Below, piece after piece: positions 47,566 to 54,834 of a DNA stretch of 64,000 nucleotides (position 1 is the first letter of the stretch; the number at the start of each line of letters is the position of its first letter). The notes beneath the pieces were generated by a model. The model had not been told where the DNA came from and did no database searches. It saw nothing but the letters and a program-made list of their open reading frames with translations. Made by a program: the position numbers and the translations under genes. The stretch is from Sinorhizobium fredii USDA 257 (GTDB taxonomy: Bacteria; Pseudomonadota; Alphaproteobacteria; Rhizobiales; Rhizobiaceae). The stretch is taken from positions 1 to 64,000 of the forward strand of contig NT_187163.1 in assembly GCF_000265205.3 (NCBI RefSeq), in the 5' to 3' direction.

Positions 47566-48238
47566 ATGATGATCGATGACATGCGACCGCGCCAGGACAT
47601 CCTGAACGAACTTGAGTACAAGCCGACCATAGATGCTGCAAACATCGGTGTCATTATCGAGGACGGCATCGTGACCTTAATGGGTCATGTGCTCAGCTAT
47701 GCGGAAAAACACGCCGCGGAGCCCGTAGTCCAAAGGATAAAGGGCGTGCGGGCTATCGCGGAGGATATCGAGGTACGACTGCCGGAACACAGGAAGACCG
47801 CTGACGATGAAATTGCCAGCCCGTCCTGAAAATCCTCGCCTGGCGCGCCTCCGAACGAGATTCAGGGTCAAGGTGCGGAAGGGGCTTGTCACCCTGAGTG
47901 GTGTGGTCGACCGGCGTTTTCAACGTTCGGCGGCGGAAAGCGCGGTGCGGGAACTCTCCGGCGTGAAGGGCATAATCAACCAGCTCAAGATCCGGCCTGC
48001 CCGCGTGGATGTCTCTGACCTCCGGCACGGCATCGAAGAGGCACTCGAACGCAACGCCGAGATTGAGGCCGAGAATATCGACGTCGACGTTTCCGGCGGT
48101 CATGTGACATTACGCGGAAAGGTGCAGAGCCTGCGGGTACGGGTGATGGTGGAACGCGCCGCTTGGTCGGCGCCTGGAGTGACCGCCGTCGAGGATCATC
48201 TGAGCGTGGCCGACGCTCAGGAACGCCTGAGTCCGTGA
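47566..48238 (+). pseudogene. triple-BON-domain protein, copy 3, frameshifted
   Basis: Closely related to copy 1 (MIDDMRPRQDILNELEYKPTIDAANIGVIIEDGIVTLMGHV). A lost G at about 47821 creates an early stop at 47827-47829, a 15-bp stretch is missing soon after, and an extra G at about 47868 brings back the frame for the second and third BON domains (KGLVTLSGVVDRRFQRS; GGHVTLRGKV). Its promoter box is also broken, so the gene is most likely dead. Confidence 0.85.
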
Positions 48239-48486
48239 AAACAGCCGCGCGCCAATGTCATCCGGGGCGAGCATCCGCAGGAGACAGACTCCTATCGCCT
48301 CATTCGAGGCGATCTGTCGATTGCCATCGCAGCAATTCGAGGTCGCGCCACGATCTGTCTCCCATGTAGAGAAAGGTCGCAGACAAGATCGGTGAGGGCC
48401 GTCAGGCAAATGTCGCACGCATTCGTCCACCTGCCTCCGCTGCAGACCTCAAACATGATGAATTCCATCCATCGGGTAGGACCTCA

Positions 48487-48500
48487 TTGATGCGAATCAA
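48487..48500 (+). promoter_or_regulatory. FixK/FNR box TTGATGCGAATCAA
   Basis: Exact FNR-form palindrome 90 bp upstream of the DUF3775 gene; identical to 41048-41061. Confidence 0.82.
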
Positions 48501-48590
48501 CGAGTATCGACACAGATGTTGGTATGATCGCGGGTGCGCGACTTTCCGAATGGTCCCGCAGAGCGAACCAATGGAATCTGGAGAACCGAG

Positions 48591-49010
48591 ATGAGTGAGG
48601 CTTGGAACCTGTCGATCTCGCCCGAGAAAGTATGCTACCTCATCATCAAGGCACGCGAGTTCGATGCCAAAGATGCGGTCACGGAGCCCGATCCGGCATC
48701 CAATGCCAGCGACGACATGATGGTATCGGTGCTTGAAGATCAGCCGGACGACCCTGTGGAAGTTGAGCTCGAGAGCCTGATCTCGGACCTGAACGAGGAC
48801 GAGCAGATCGACCTCGTGGCGCTGTCCTGGCTCGGCCGTGGCGATGGCAACGTCGACGACTGGGAGAGCATTCGCGCCGAAGCCGCTGCTGCCCACAATG
48901 ACCGGACCACGTCATACCTGCTCGGTACACCTTTATTGGCGGACTATCTGGAGGAAGCCATGGCACAATTCGGCGAGTCCTGCCAGGAATATGAGATGGT
49001 CCGCCTCTAG
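48591..49010 (+). CDS. DUF3775 family protein
   Basis: A 139-residue acidic protein with the family pattern: ISPEKVCYLIIKAREFDAKD at the N-terminus, VEPDPxSNxxDD-like linker, LNEDEQIDLVALSWLGRGD in the middle and SYLLGTPLLADYLEEAMAQFG at the C-terminus. The function is unknown. Two relatives lie in this window: a 5' fragment with the same promoter (41181) and a divergent copy (22483). Confidence 0.87.
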   Translation: MSEAWNLSISPEKVCYLIIKAREFDAKDAVTEPDPASNASDDMMVSVLEDQPDDPVEVELESLISDLNEDEQIDLVALSWLGRGDGNVDDWESIRAEAAAAHNDRTTSYLLGTPLLADYLEEAMAQFGESCQEYEMVRL

Positions 49011-49081
49011 ATTCCGCAGTTGAAGATGGGACGGAAAATCGCACACTCCATCTCGCTCTAAGCCACGCGATCGCCAAGGCA

Positions 49082-49633
49082 TCAGGCGATAGACACCCCA
49101 GAGGCATAGGGCCCTTTCTCGCCTTCGTGCTCGGCAAAGCGCACCTCCGTCCCGACTTTCAACTGCTTCCACTGATCGTCGGACCCCATGCCTTCGCGGC
49201 GGAAGAAGAACTCGCGCCCGTCCGCTGTCGTGATGAAACCGAAGCCTTCCTCGGGCACGAGCCGCGCGACCTCGCCGTGGAGCGTCTCCGGATGCGGTTT
49301 CACCCGGTAGCCGCTCATCTCGCGCACGGCATCCTCAAGCCGCCGTTGCGCAGCGTTGAAACTGTCGCGGATCGCCACGAGCACATCTTCATGGGCGTGA
49401 TTTTCCTCCCGCTCTCGCCCGACGACGATCTCGCGTCCTGGCACGGTGATGTCGACGCGGACATGGTAGATGGAGCCTTTGCGGCCGTGGCGATGGGGTG
49501 CCTCGACGATCACGTTGCAGGAGGTGATTCTTTTGTGGAAACGCTCGAGCCGCGCGATCCGCTCGCGCACCGCAGCCTCCACCGAGGCGGATGGTTCCAT
49601 TCCGCGAAACCGGATTTGAGGGATGATTTCCAT
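49082..49633 (-). CDS. ribosome hibernation factor (HPF/RaiA) fused to a cold-shock domain
   Basis: A 183-residue fusion. Residues 1-105 have the HPF/RaiA fold (VEAAVRERIARLERFHKRITSCNVIVEAP … YHVRVDITVPGREIVV … VAIRDSFNAAQRRLEDAV). Residues about 115-180 form a cold-shock-like beta-barrel (HGEVARLVPEEGFGFITTADGREFFF, the RNP1-like motif). HPF inactivates ribosomes by binding the decoding centre; the added RNA-binding barrel replaces the usual long-HPF dimerisation tail. A one-mismatch FixK box lies 61 bp upstream. ATG 49633 after AGGAACC. Confidence 0.88.
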   Translation of the reverse strand: MEIIPQIRFRGMEPSASVEAAVRERIARLERFHKRITSCNVIVEAPHRHGRKGSIYHVRVDITVPGREIVVGREREENHAHEDVLVAIRDSFNAAQRRLEDAVREMSGYRVKPHPETLHGEVARLVPEEGFGFITTADGREFFFRREGMGSDDQWKQLKVGTEVRFAEHEGEKGPYASGVSIA

Positions 49634-49693
49634 GGTTCCTGCCCTTAAAGTTTATTCCAACCACAAGCCTGCCTGCAGTTGACCGGCGCCGCA

Positions 49694-49707
49694 TTGACCC
49701 CGCGCAA
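49694..49707 (-). promoter_or_regulatory. imperfect FixK/FNR box TTGACCCCGCGCAA
   Basis: One mismatch (GCAA for TCAA) on the plus reading, 61 bp upstream of the HPF fusion, the same distance as at exact sites. Confidence 0.5.
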
Positions 49708-49758
49708 CGACAGGTGCTTTTTGCGGTTGAATAATGGTTCAAACGGCGGACGTCTTGT

Positions 49759-49911
49759 ATGGCGCTTATGACCGAGAAACATATCAGGCACCTGCCTGTC
49801 CTGGAAAACGGATGCCTGGTCGGCATTATCTCCATCGGCGACCTTACGAAATCTGTGATCGCTGATCGGGAATTCGACATCGAGCAACTCGTGCAATACG
49901 TGCGTGGCTGA
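49759..49911 (+). pseudogene. 3' fragment of a CBS-domain protein
   Basis: Fifty codons, not preceded by a ribosome site, that match the end of small two-CBS proteins (MTEKHIRHLPVLENGCLVGIISIGDLTKSVIADREFDIEQLVQYVRG). Full-length members are about 140 residues; the first CBS and half of the second are missing. Confidence 0.8.
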
Positions 49912-49922
49912 GCGCTGCATAC

Positions 49923-49957
49923 GGGTGATCGCCCGCTCGGCAGGCGTACCCCTGCCG
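49923..49957 (+). repeat. 35-bp palindromic intergenic repeat, copy 1
   Basis: It contains a hairpin (cggcagg-cgtacc-cctgccg) just after the CBS fragment and matches 58902-58936 with 3 differences; similarity extends about 10 bp further upstream. It may be a rhizobial interspersed palindromic element (RIME/ABC type) or a terminator. Confidence 0.65.
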
Positions 49958-50005
49958 GAAAAGAGTCGGCCGCTCCGCTGTCTCCATGTGTGCCCACCGC
50001 TATAC

Positions 50006-50203
50006 TGCAGGGCATGGAAGAACGGTCACGCGCGCTCTCAGCTCGGAAACCCGGTTGATGCGTGCCGAGTGCTGGCAAGGAGCCTCGGATGCGGAAGCTG
50101 ATTGCAGAAACTCCATACTGCCCAAGGGCTCGCGGCCGCTCGGTCTCTCGGCTGAGGACACCGTCCGCCGCCTTGATATTCCTCAATGACTGACGGTTGG
50201 AGG
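50006..50203 (+). repeat. 190-bp repeat, copy 2
   Basis: Same orientation as 37488-37676 and including its FixK box. Here it lies against the broken end of the sensor gene rather than in front of a BON gene. Confidence 0.8.
50173..50186 (+). promoter_or_regulatory. orphan FixK/FNR box TTGATATTCCTCAA
   Basis: Identical to the BON copy 1 box, carried in the repeat; no intact plus-strand gene follows. Confidence 0.6.
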
Positions 50204-50239
50204 ATCGGCTATGAGGCGGGTCCCACCGGTTACGGCCTT

Positions 50240-51605
50240 TACCGTCGACGCGTCCTTTTCCAATGATGCGCCGCTCCCCGGTGTCGAGGTAGTGCCGTAG
50301 GTAACTGTCATGAGCGCTTCGGTCCGGCTCCGGCATCAGAACGTTGACGTTCTTCCCGGAGACTTCACTCGCGGTGAAACCAAAGAGCTTCTCCGCCGTG
50401 GCGCTGAACGACTGTATTCTTCCTCGGCTGTCGATCACCACCATTGCGCTTGGCACGGTTGCCAGAATGGAGCGTAGGTGAGCCTCACGCCGCTGCGCCT
50501 CGGTGGCTGCTGCCGCGAGAACTCGCCCGACCGAGTTGATCTCGCGTACCGGCGTGGCCACGGGCGAGACATGTTCATTTTTCTCGAGTTCGAGGCCGGC
50601 GTTTTGGAGGGCGCCGACGGCGCGCGTGAGATGAGACGCCGCCCAAGATGCGAGAGCGACCGATAAAGACAGAAGTAGGACCCCAATCGCCGAAAGCGTT
50701 GCAAGCGCCTTCCAGATCGGCGCGTTAAGAAGCGAAATAGGGACTGTCACGGTGGCGAACCAATTCGTGTCGCCGGGGCGGGCGTAGGCAGCAACGACCT
50801 CAACGTTCTGCAGGTTGTGGCCCCGCCAAAGGCCTTCCGGGCCGGTAACCTGCGATATCCAATCGGAGGGTGCCTGTTTCCCGACAAAAGCCTCTGGGTC
50901 AACCGAACGTGCTGCAATCATACCCCTCGAGTCGACAATGGCTGCCAGCCATCCCTCGTCAAGGCTCACATCGCTGAACACGGGTTGCAGTCTTTCGACC
51001 GGTATGCCGACGGCGAGCAGATAGATCACCTCGTCTTCTCGCAAGACTGGTACAATCACCGTGGCAAGCAGACGCTTCTGCTGGCCCACGATGATGTTCG
51101 TTATGACGGGCCTTTTTTGCTGAGGCACCCGCTGATCGAATTCAGCGATCGCAGGATTCGGGCGCGGCAATGGCGTTCCCCAGGGCACGGAAGTATTGAG
51201 CAGCTGTCGCGGCTGTCCAGGAGCCCGCACGACGATCGTGAGGCCAAGCGAGTCGGCAACGGCTGCTGCGGTAGGGTGGAATGCCTGCAAATCTCCTCTT
51301 CGCAGCTCCTCCGAGGTAGCCAATGCTTCCATAACCAGGCGTGGTCCGGCCAGTTCGCGGTCGACCGCAGCCGACAGTTCGTGCGCCAGTGCCTGCGCCC
51401 TCTCGACGGCCCGCTCTTTTTCGGCCTGCACATACGTCCAGGCGGTCAGGGTACCGAACAGCAAGACCGGGAGCACGAGAGCCGCCGCGAAGATCAGAAA
51501 GAAGGCGGAAGCGGGCCTTTCCCGCCCCAGGATCGAAACGAAGCGCGCAACGGGTGAACGATAGACACCGGTCGCGATGGCGCGTTTCAGCTCGGATTTG
51601 TTCAT
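50240..51605 (-). pseudogene. truncated membrane sensor with FixL-type heme PAS domain
   Basis: About 455 native residues. TM1 (about 33-55), a periplasmic dCache-like sensor (about 60-300) and TM2 (about 305-325) lead to a PAS domain (REAHLRSILATVPSAMVVIDSRGRIQSFSATAEKLFGFT … MPEPDRSAHDSYLRHYLDTGERRIIG), which carries the His of the FixL heme site (AHDSYL). Homology ends near 50240, at the 190-bp repeat. The histidine-kinase domain is gone. The frame stays open by chance to 49389 (738 codons) through the antisense of the repeat, CBS fragment and hibernation factor. Confidence 0.82.
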
Positions 51606-51673
51606 AATGAAGACCTTCCGCCACGCGCGACGTTAGCGCTCCATTCCTTTAGCCGAAAAATCGTCTGTCGAAA

Positions 51674-51687
51674 TTGATGTCGCGCAA
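51674..51687 (-). promoter_or_regulatory. imperfect FixK/FNR box TTGATGTCGCGCAA
   Basis: One mismatch (GCAA for TCAA), 69 bp upstream of the sensor gene. Confidence 0.45.
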
Positions 51688-51780
51688 GACCGTCATTCGG
51701 CGCCTCAATATGCACATGCCACTTGGCCACCGGATAGATGCTGATCCGTTCGGACGCAAGAAAGGTCCTGCCATCCGAGG

Positions 51781-52230
51781 CTATTTGCCAAGCAACAGCT
51801 TGATATAGCGCCCGACGATAAGCGCGGCCGGATAGAGGACTTCCTCTTCAGTCCTGGCGTGCAGGATCAGCTTCTCGGCGAAGTCCACATATTTCGGCTT
51901 GTTTTCGGCCTTCGCCGCCGCGACCAGCTCGCCGAGCGCTGCTACGATCTGCTGGTGCTCGGCCAGCATTGATGGCAGTTCGGCCTCCAGCCTGTCCGTC
52001 AGAGTGACGACGTCAGTCATCCCGGGAATTAACGTTCCCTTCGCCAACGCTCCAAGCAGGCTGAGCGGTGGGAGTGCGAATTCTTCTTCGCGAATGAAAT
52101 GCGGGTGCAAGAGTCTTGCGACTTCTTTTGCCGCCGCCCCGACACGGCCGCCTTGTTTTGTCGCGTCGACCAGTTCCGAGTGAAGTGCCGAGTGCTCCGT
52201 CTTGAGCGGTTCAGGGATCCTCAATTCCAT
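51781..52230 (-). CDS. hemerythrin HHE-domain protein
   Basis: A 149-residue four-helix protein with the iron ligands in LKTEHSALHSEL (His), LLHPHFIREEEFALPPL (His, Glu), LAEHQQIVAAL (His) and LILHARTEEEVLYPA (His, Glu). Such proteins bind di-iron and may sense or buffer oxygen or nitric oxide, which fits the locus. Ribosome site GGAGCAAGCC. No FixK box seen upstream. Confidence 0.87.
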   Translation of the reverse strand: MELRIPEPLKTEHSALHSELVDATKQGGRVGAAAKEVARLLHPHFIREEEFALPPLSLLGALAKGTLIPGMTDVVTLTDRLEAELPSMLAEHQQIVAALGELVAAAKAENKPKYVDFAEKLILHARTEEEVLYPAALIVGRYIKLLLGK

Positions 52231-52502
52231 GGCTTGCTCCTTTGAGGCGGCGCCGAGCCACAGGACATCATAGGGCGCCGGATTCGATGCCGGGAAAACG
52301 GCAGTTCCATTACCGCCGTCATAGACGCTCCCGGAGAATGGGCAATCTGGTGTAAATCCATCGTGCGTGGTCTCGGCGACAGGCTCCGCGTTCCACCACC
52401 AAGCTCGGCCTTGTTCGTACGATTATGCAAATGAGAACGCTCCAAGACACGTGTCCCCGCCGGCCCCGCTAGCAGAGGCCCGAGACGTGAAAGTCGCAGT
52501 CG
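52231..52502 (+). other. intergenic region, no gene seen
   Basis: The 272 bp between the hemerythrin and the FixK-like gene (both on the minus strand) hold no recognisable gene, and no TTGA-N6-TCAA site. Confidence 0.5.
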
Positions 52503-53243
52503 TTACGCCATGGCGTGGCGACGGCGGTACGCTTCCTGAAACGACGGGTTCTCCAGTTCGCCACCGGCAAGCGCGACCAGCGCGTTCATGGTCAGGAGAG
52601 CAATGGAATGACGCCCGACCGTCGCGATAACACCGCAGCCAGCGAGCTTGGTGATGGTCCGTGAGACGGTCTCGATCGTCATGCCGAGATAGTCGGCTAT
52701 ATCCAGCCTCGTCATCGGTAGTTCGATGATCATGCCGCGCTTCTGCACTTGGCCGCGCGCCATCAGCAAGAAAAAGCCGGCTAGCTTTTCCTCTGCACTC
52801 CTTCGCGAAAGCAGCACCATCTGATCCTGGGCCGCAGCCATCTCGTCGCAGAGTTTCGAGAAGAGCTGCTCATTGAGGTGCGGTTCGCGCTCGCTCAGGC
52901 TGTCGAAGCGGTGTTTCGGTAGGCGACGGACTTCGACGGGCGTGATCGCCTCAACTGTGTAAAGGTAATGCCCCCTCAGCGAAACGCCGAGCAGATCACC
53001 CGCGCGGACGAAACCGAGAATGACGCGGCGGCCGTCGTTGAGAATCCTGTAAGCCCTGAGCGTGCCTTCAACGACCTCAAAGATGTTTTTAGCTGCGTCG
53101 CCCTCCCAGAAAACGGCGGAACCCGGAGCGATTCTCTCGATCGACTGCCTGCAGAAAAGCGACGAAAGTGTCGGTTTGTCTGCCGCGGTTGACGCTGCTG
53201 CCGCTGGGTTAGTCGACTGACCGACAACTAGCTGAAGGCTCAT
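52503..53243 (-). CDS. CRP/FNR-family regulator, FixK-like
   Basis: A 246-residue regulator with a cyclic-nucleotide-type beta-roll (about 30-145) and a C-terminal winged helix. The recognition helix TIETVSRTITKL has the FNR-class ExxSR pattern that reads TTGAT half sites, so this protein is the obvious local candidate for the boxes. It lacks an N-terminal Cys cluster; one Cys (LFCRQ) remains, so it is FixK-like rather than an iron-sulfur FNR. No box of its own was found; it is likely controlled by another route. Confidence 0.88.
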   Translation of the reverse strand: MSLQLVVGQSTNPAAAASTAADKPTLSSLFCRQSIERIAPGSAVFWEGDAAKNIFEVVEGTLRAYRILNDGRRVILGFVRAGDLLGVSLRGHYLYTVEAITPVEVRRLPKHRFDSLSEREPHLNEQLFSKLCDEMAAAQDQMVLLSRRSAEEKLAGFFLLMARGQVQKRGMIIELPMTRLDIADYLGMTIETVSRTITKLAGCGVIATVGRHSIALLTMNALVALAGGELENPSFQEAYRRRHAMA

Positions 53244-53453
53244 GGTAACTCTCCCCCTAGGGTTAATGGGTAAGTTGACCGCCTATGCGTGACTGCAGAA
53301 TAACTACACAGTAACAGTGTTTAAGAAATTGTAACAGTTTGTAACAGTGAACGCCGGAACTCGAGTGGCGGCGGCAAATACTCTCCAAACGGGCGACATT
53401 ACCCCTATACATCTTCGATAGTACGAAGCATTTCTTATATTTATTTCTCTTCT

Positions 53454-53467
53454 TTGATTCACATCAA
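53454..53467 (+). promoter_or_regulatory. FixK/FNR box TTGATTCACATCAA
   Basis: Exact FNR-form palindrome 63 bp upstream of the second regulator; predicted transcription start near 53502. Confidence 0.82.
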
Positions 53468-53530
53468 AGACGGCCATCGACTCACACGGAATCAATTCAC
53501 CTGCATTTTTCGATGAGCCGAGGTCGTTCC

Positions 53531-54277
53531 ATGGCAACAAAGAACTTTGCGGCAAGACGCAATCATTGCCCTTCATTTAGTCCGCTGGGCTCCGACCTGG
53601 CAGCGATTGATATAGAACGGCATTTGCGGGGCTTCGGGCGCGTCAAGCGCTTCGGGGCTGCCTCCGTGCTTTCCGGGAATGGCAAGAGGCCCTTCTTCCT
53701 CGGAATAGTCGACGGCGTGGTGGCGATCCGTCGGCTAGGCAGAGACGGCAACAACCGCATTCTGCAAATCCTCGGACCCAATGACATCGTCTATCCAACG
53801 GTTTCCCGCCACCCGGACATTGAATTCGAGACGCTGACCCCGGCGACAGTCCGTTGCATCGATCCGGCGCAACTGACAGCTGCGCTCCGAAACGATCCGG
53901 AGCTGGCGAACGCCATTTTGAACGCCGCAACCTCGCAGTTGCAATGCTGCCTCCACCAGATCGCTTGCATGAGCGAGCGCCCGATCGATCGTCTCGGCTT
54001 TTTTCTCCTGCGTGTCATCTATCGTCCGTTCGACCACGATCGAACGGTCGTCTCGATAAAGCGCAATCCGATTGCTGTCGTGACGATAAATCGCACTGCA
54101 TTGGCAGCACACATCGGCATCACGACGACGAGCCTTGCCCATCTGCTTCTGGCGTTACAGGAGGAGGGCATCATCCGTGCCCTTACGCCGCGGCGCTTTG
54201 AGATACTCGAAGAAGCACGGCTTGCCGCGTCCTGCAAGCGCCTTCGGGCAAGGGAACATCTGACCACCAGTCTCTAA
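53531..54277 (+). CDS. divergent CRP/FNR-family regulator
   Basis: A 248-residue protein with a CRP-type beta-roll (FGRVKRFGAASVLSGNGKRPFFLGIVDGVVAIRRLGRDGNNRILQILGPNDIVYP) and a C-terminal winged helix (INRTALAAHIGITTTSLAHLLLALQEEGII). The recognition helix has TTSLAH in place of ExxSR, so it should read a different site. Start 53531 is chosen for its GAGG site and distance to the box. Its box makes it a target of the FixK-type regulator, a possible second tier. Confidence 0.82.
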   Translation: MATKNFAARRNHCPSFSPLGSDLAAIDIERHLRGFGRVKRFGAASVLSGNGKRPFFLGIVDGVVAIRRLGRDGNNRILQILGPNDIVYPTVSRHPDIEFETLTPATVRCIDPAQLTAALRNDPELANAILNAATSQLQCCLHQIACMSERPIDRLGFFLLRVIYRPFDHDRTVVSIKRNPIAVVTINRTALAAHIGITTTSLAHLLLALQEEGIIRALTPRRFEILEEARLAASCKRLRAREHLTTSL

Positions 54278-54305
54278 TCGGTTACAAATCAGGAGGAGCG
54301 TGAAT

Positions 54306-54599
54306 ATGGCCCATGCAGATCGAGCTTTTGCGCCTGCCACGGCAAATACCGTGGAACTAAGCGAGCCAGCCTCTAGCGATGCGGATTTCCGCGTCGAGAG
54401 AAAGGAGGCGCAAAACTGGCGGATCTGCCTGCTCTCTGCACGCGCGAGCCATTGGTTCGAGGCAAATTTCGCTGGTGATAGCCAAAACGCCCGCATCCTC
54501 GAGACAAATCTTGCCGGGGCGAATGCCTTTATCCGGAAGGCGCGGACGCATGGCTTCAGAACCGAATACATCGGGCCGCTCGCTCGGTCCTATTTCTAG
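54306..54599 (+). CDS. small hypothetical protein
   Basis: A 97-residue protein starting MAHADRAFAPATANTVELSEPASSDADFRVERKEAQNWRICLLSARASHWFEANF. No family recognised. A strong ribosome site (AGGAGGAGCG) precedes the ATG, and it starts 29 bp after the divergent regulator, so the two form an operon. Confidence 0.65.
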   Translation: MAHADRAFAPATANTVELSEPASSDADFRVERKEAQNWRICLLSARASHWFEANFAGDSQNARILETNLAGANAFIRKARTHGFRTEYIGPLARSYF

Positions 54600-54834
54600 T
54601 CAGGAACAATTGCGCTGGCGCCCGTTTCGCGGTGGATGACAGGAAATCAAGCACGGACGTGCATGGAGGAAGCCGCCATTCATCCAGGAATGCTATCCGC
54701 GTCCGATTTGTGGCGGCCCCGTCCAGACAAATCCGATGCGCAAGATGCAGGCAAAACATTGAAACATGCTGAGAGGCGTTTCGTAGCTATTGGGATGAGT
54801 TACGCGCGCCGCGATCGAGACTTATTCATTTATG
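54600..54834 (+). other. intergenic region, no gene seen
   Basis: No gene, FixK box or terminator recognised in the 235 bp between the small hypothetical and the convergent P-type ATPase. Confidence 0.5.

Noticed and set aside
49389..50239. C-terminal 280 codons of the sensor frame
   Set aside because: They are the antisense of the repeat, the CBS fragment and the hibernation factor gene, so not a native domain.
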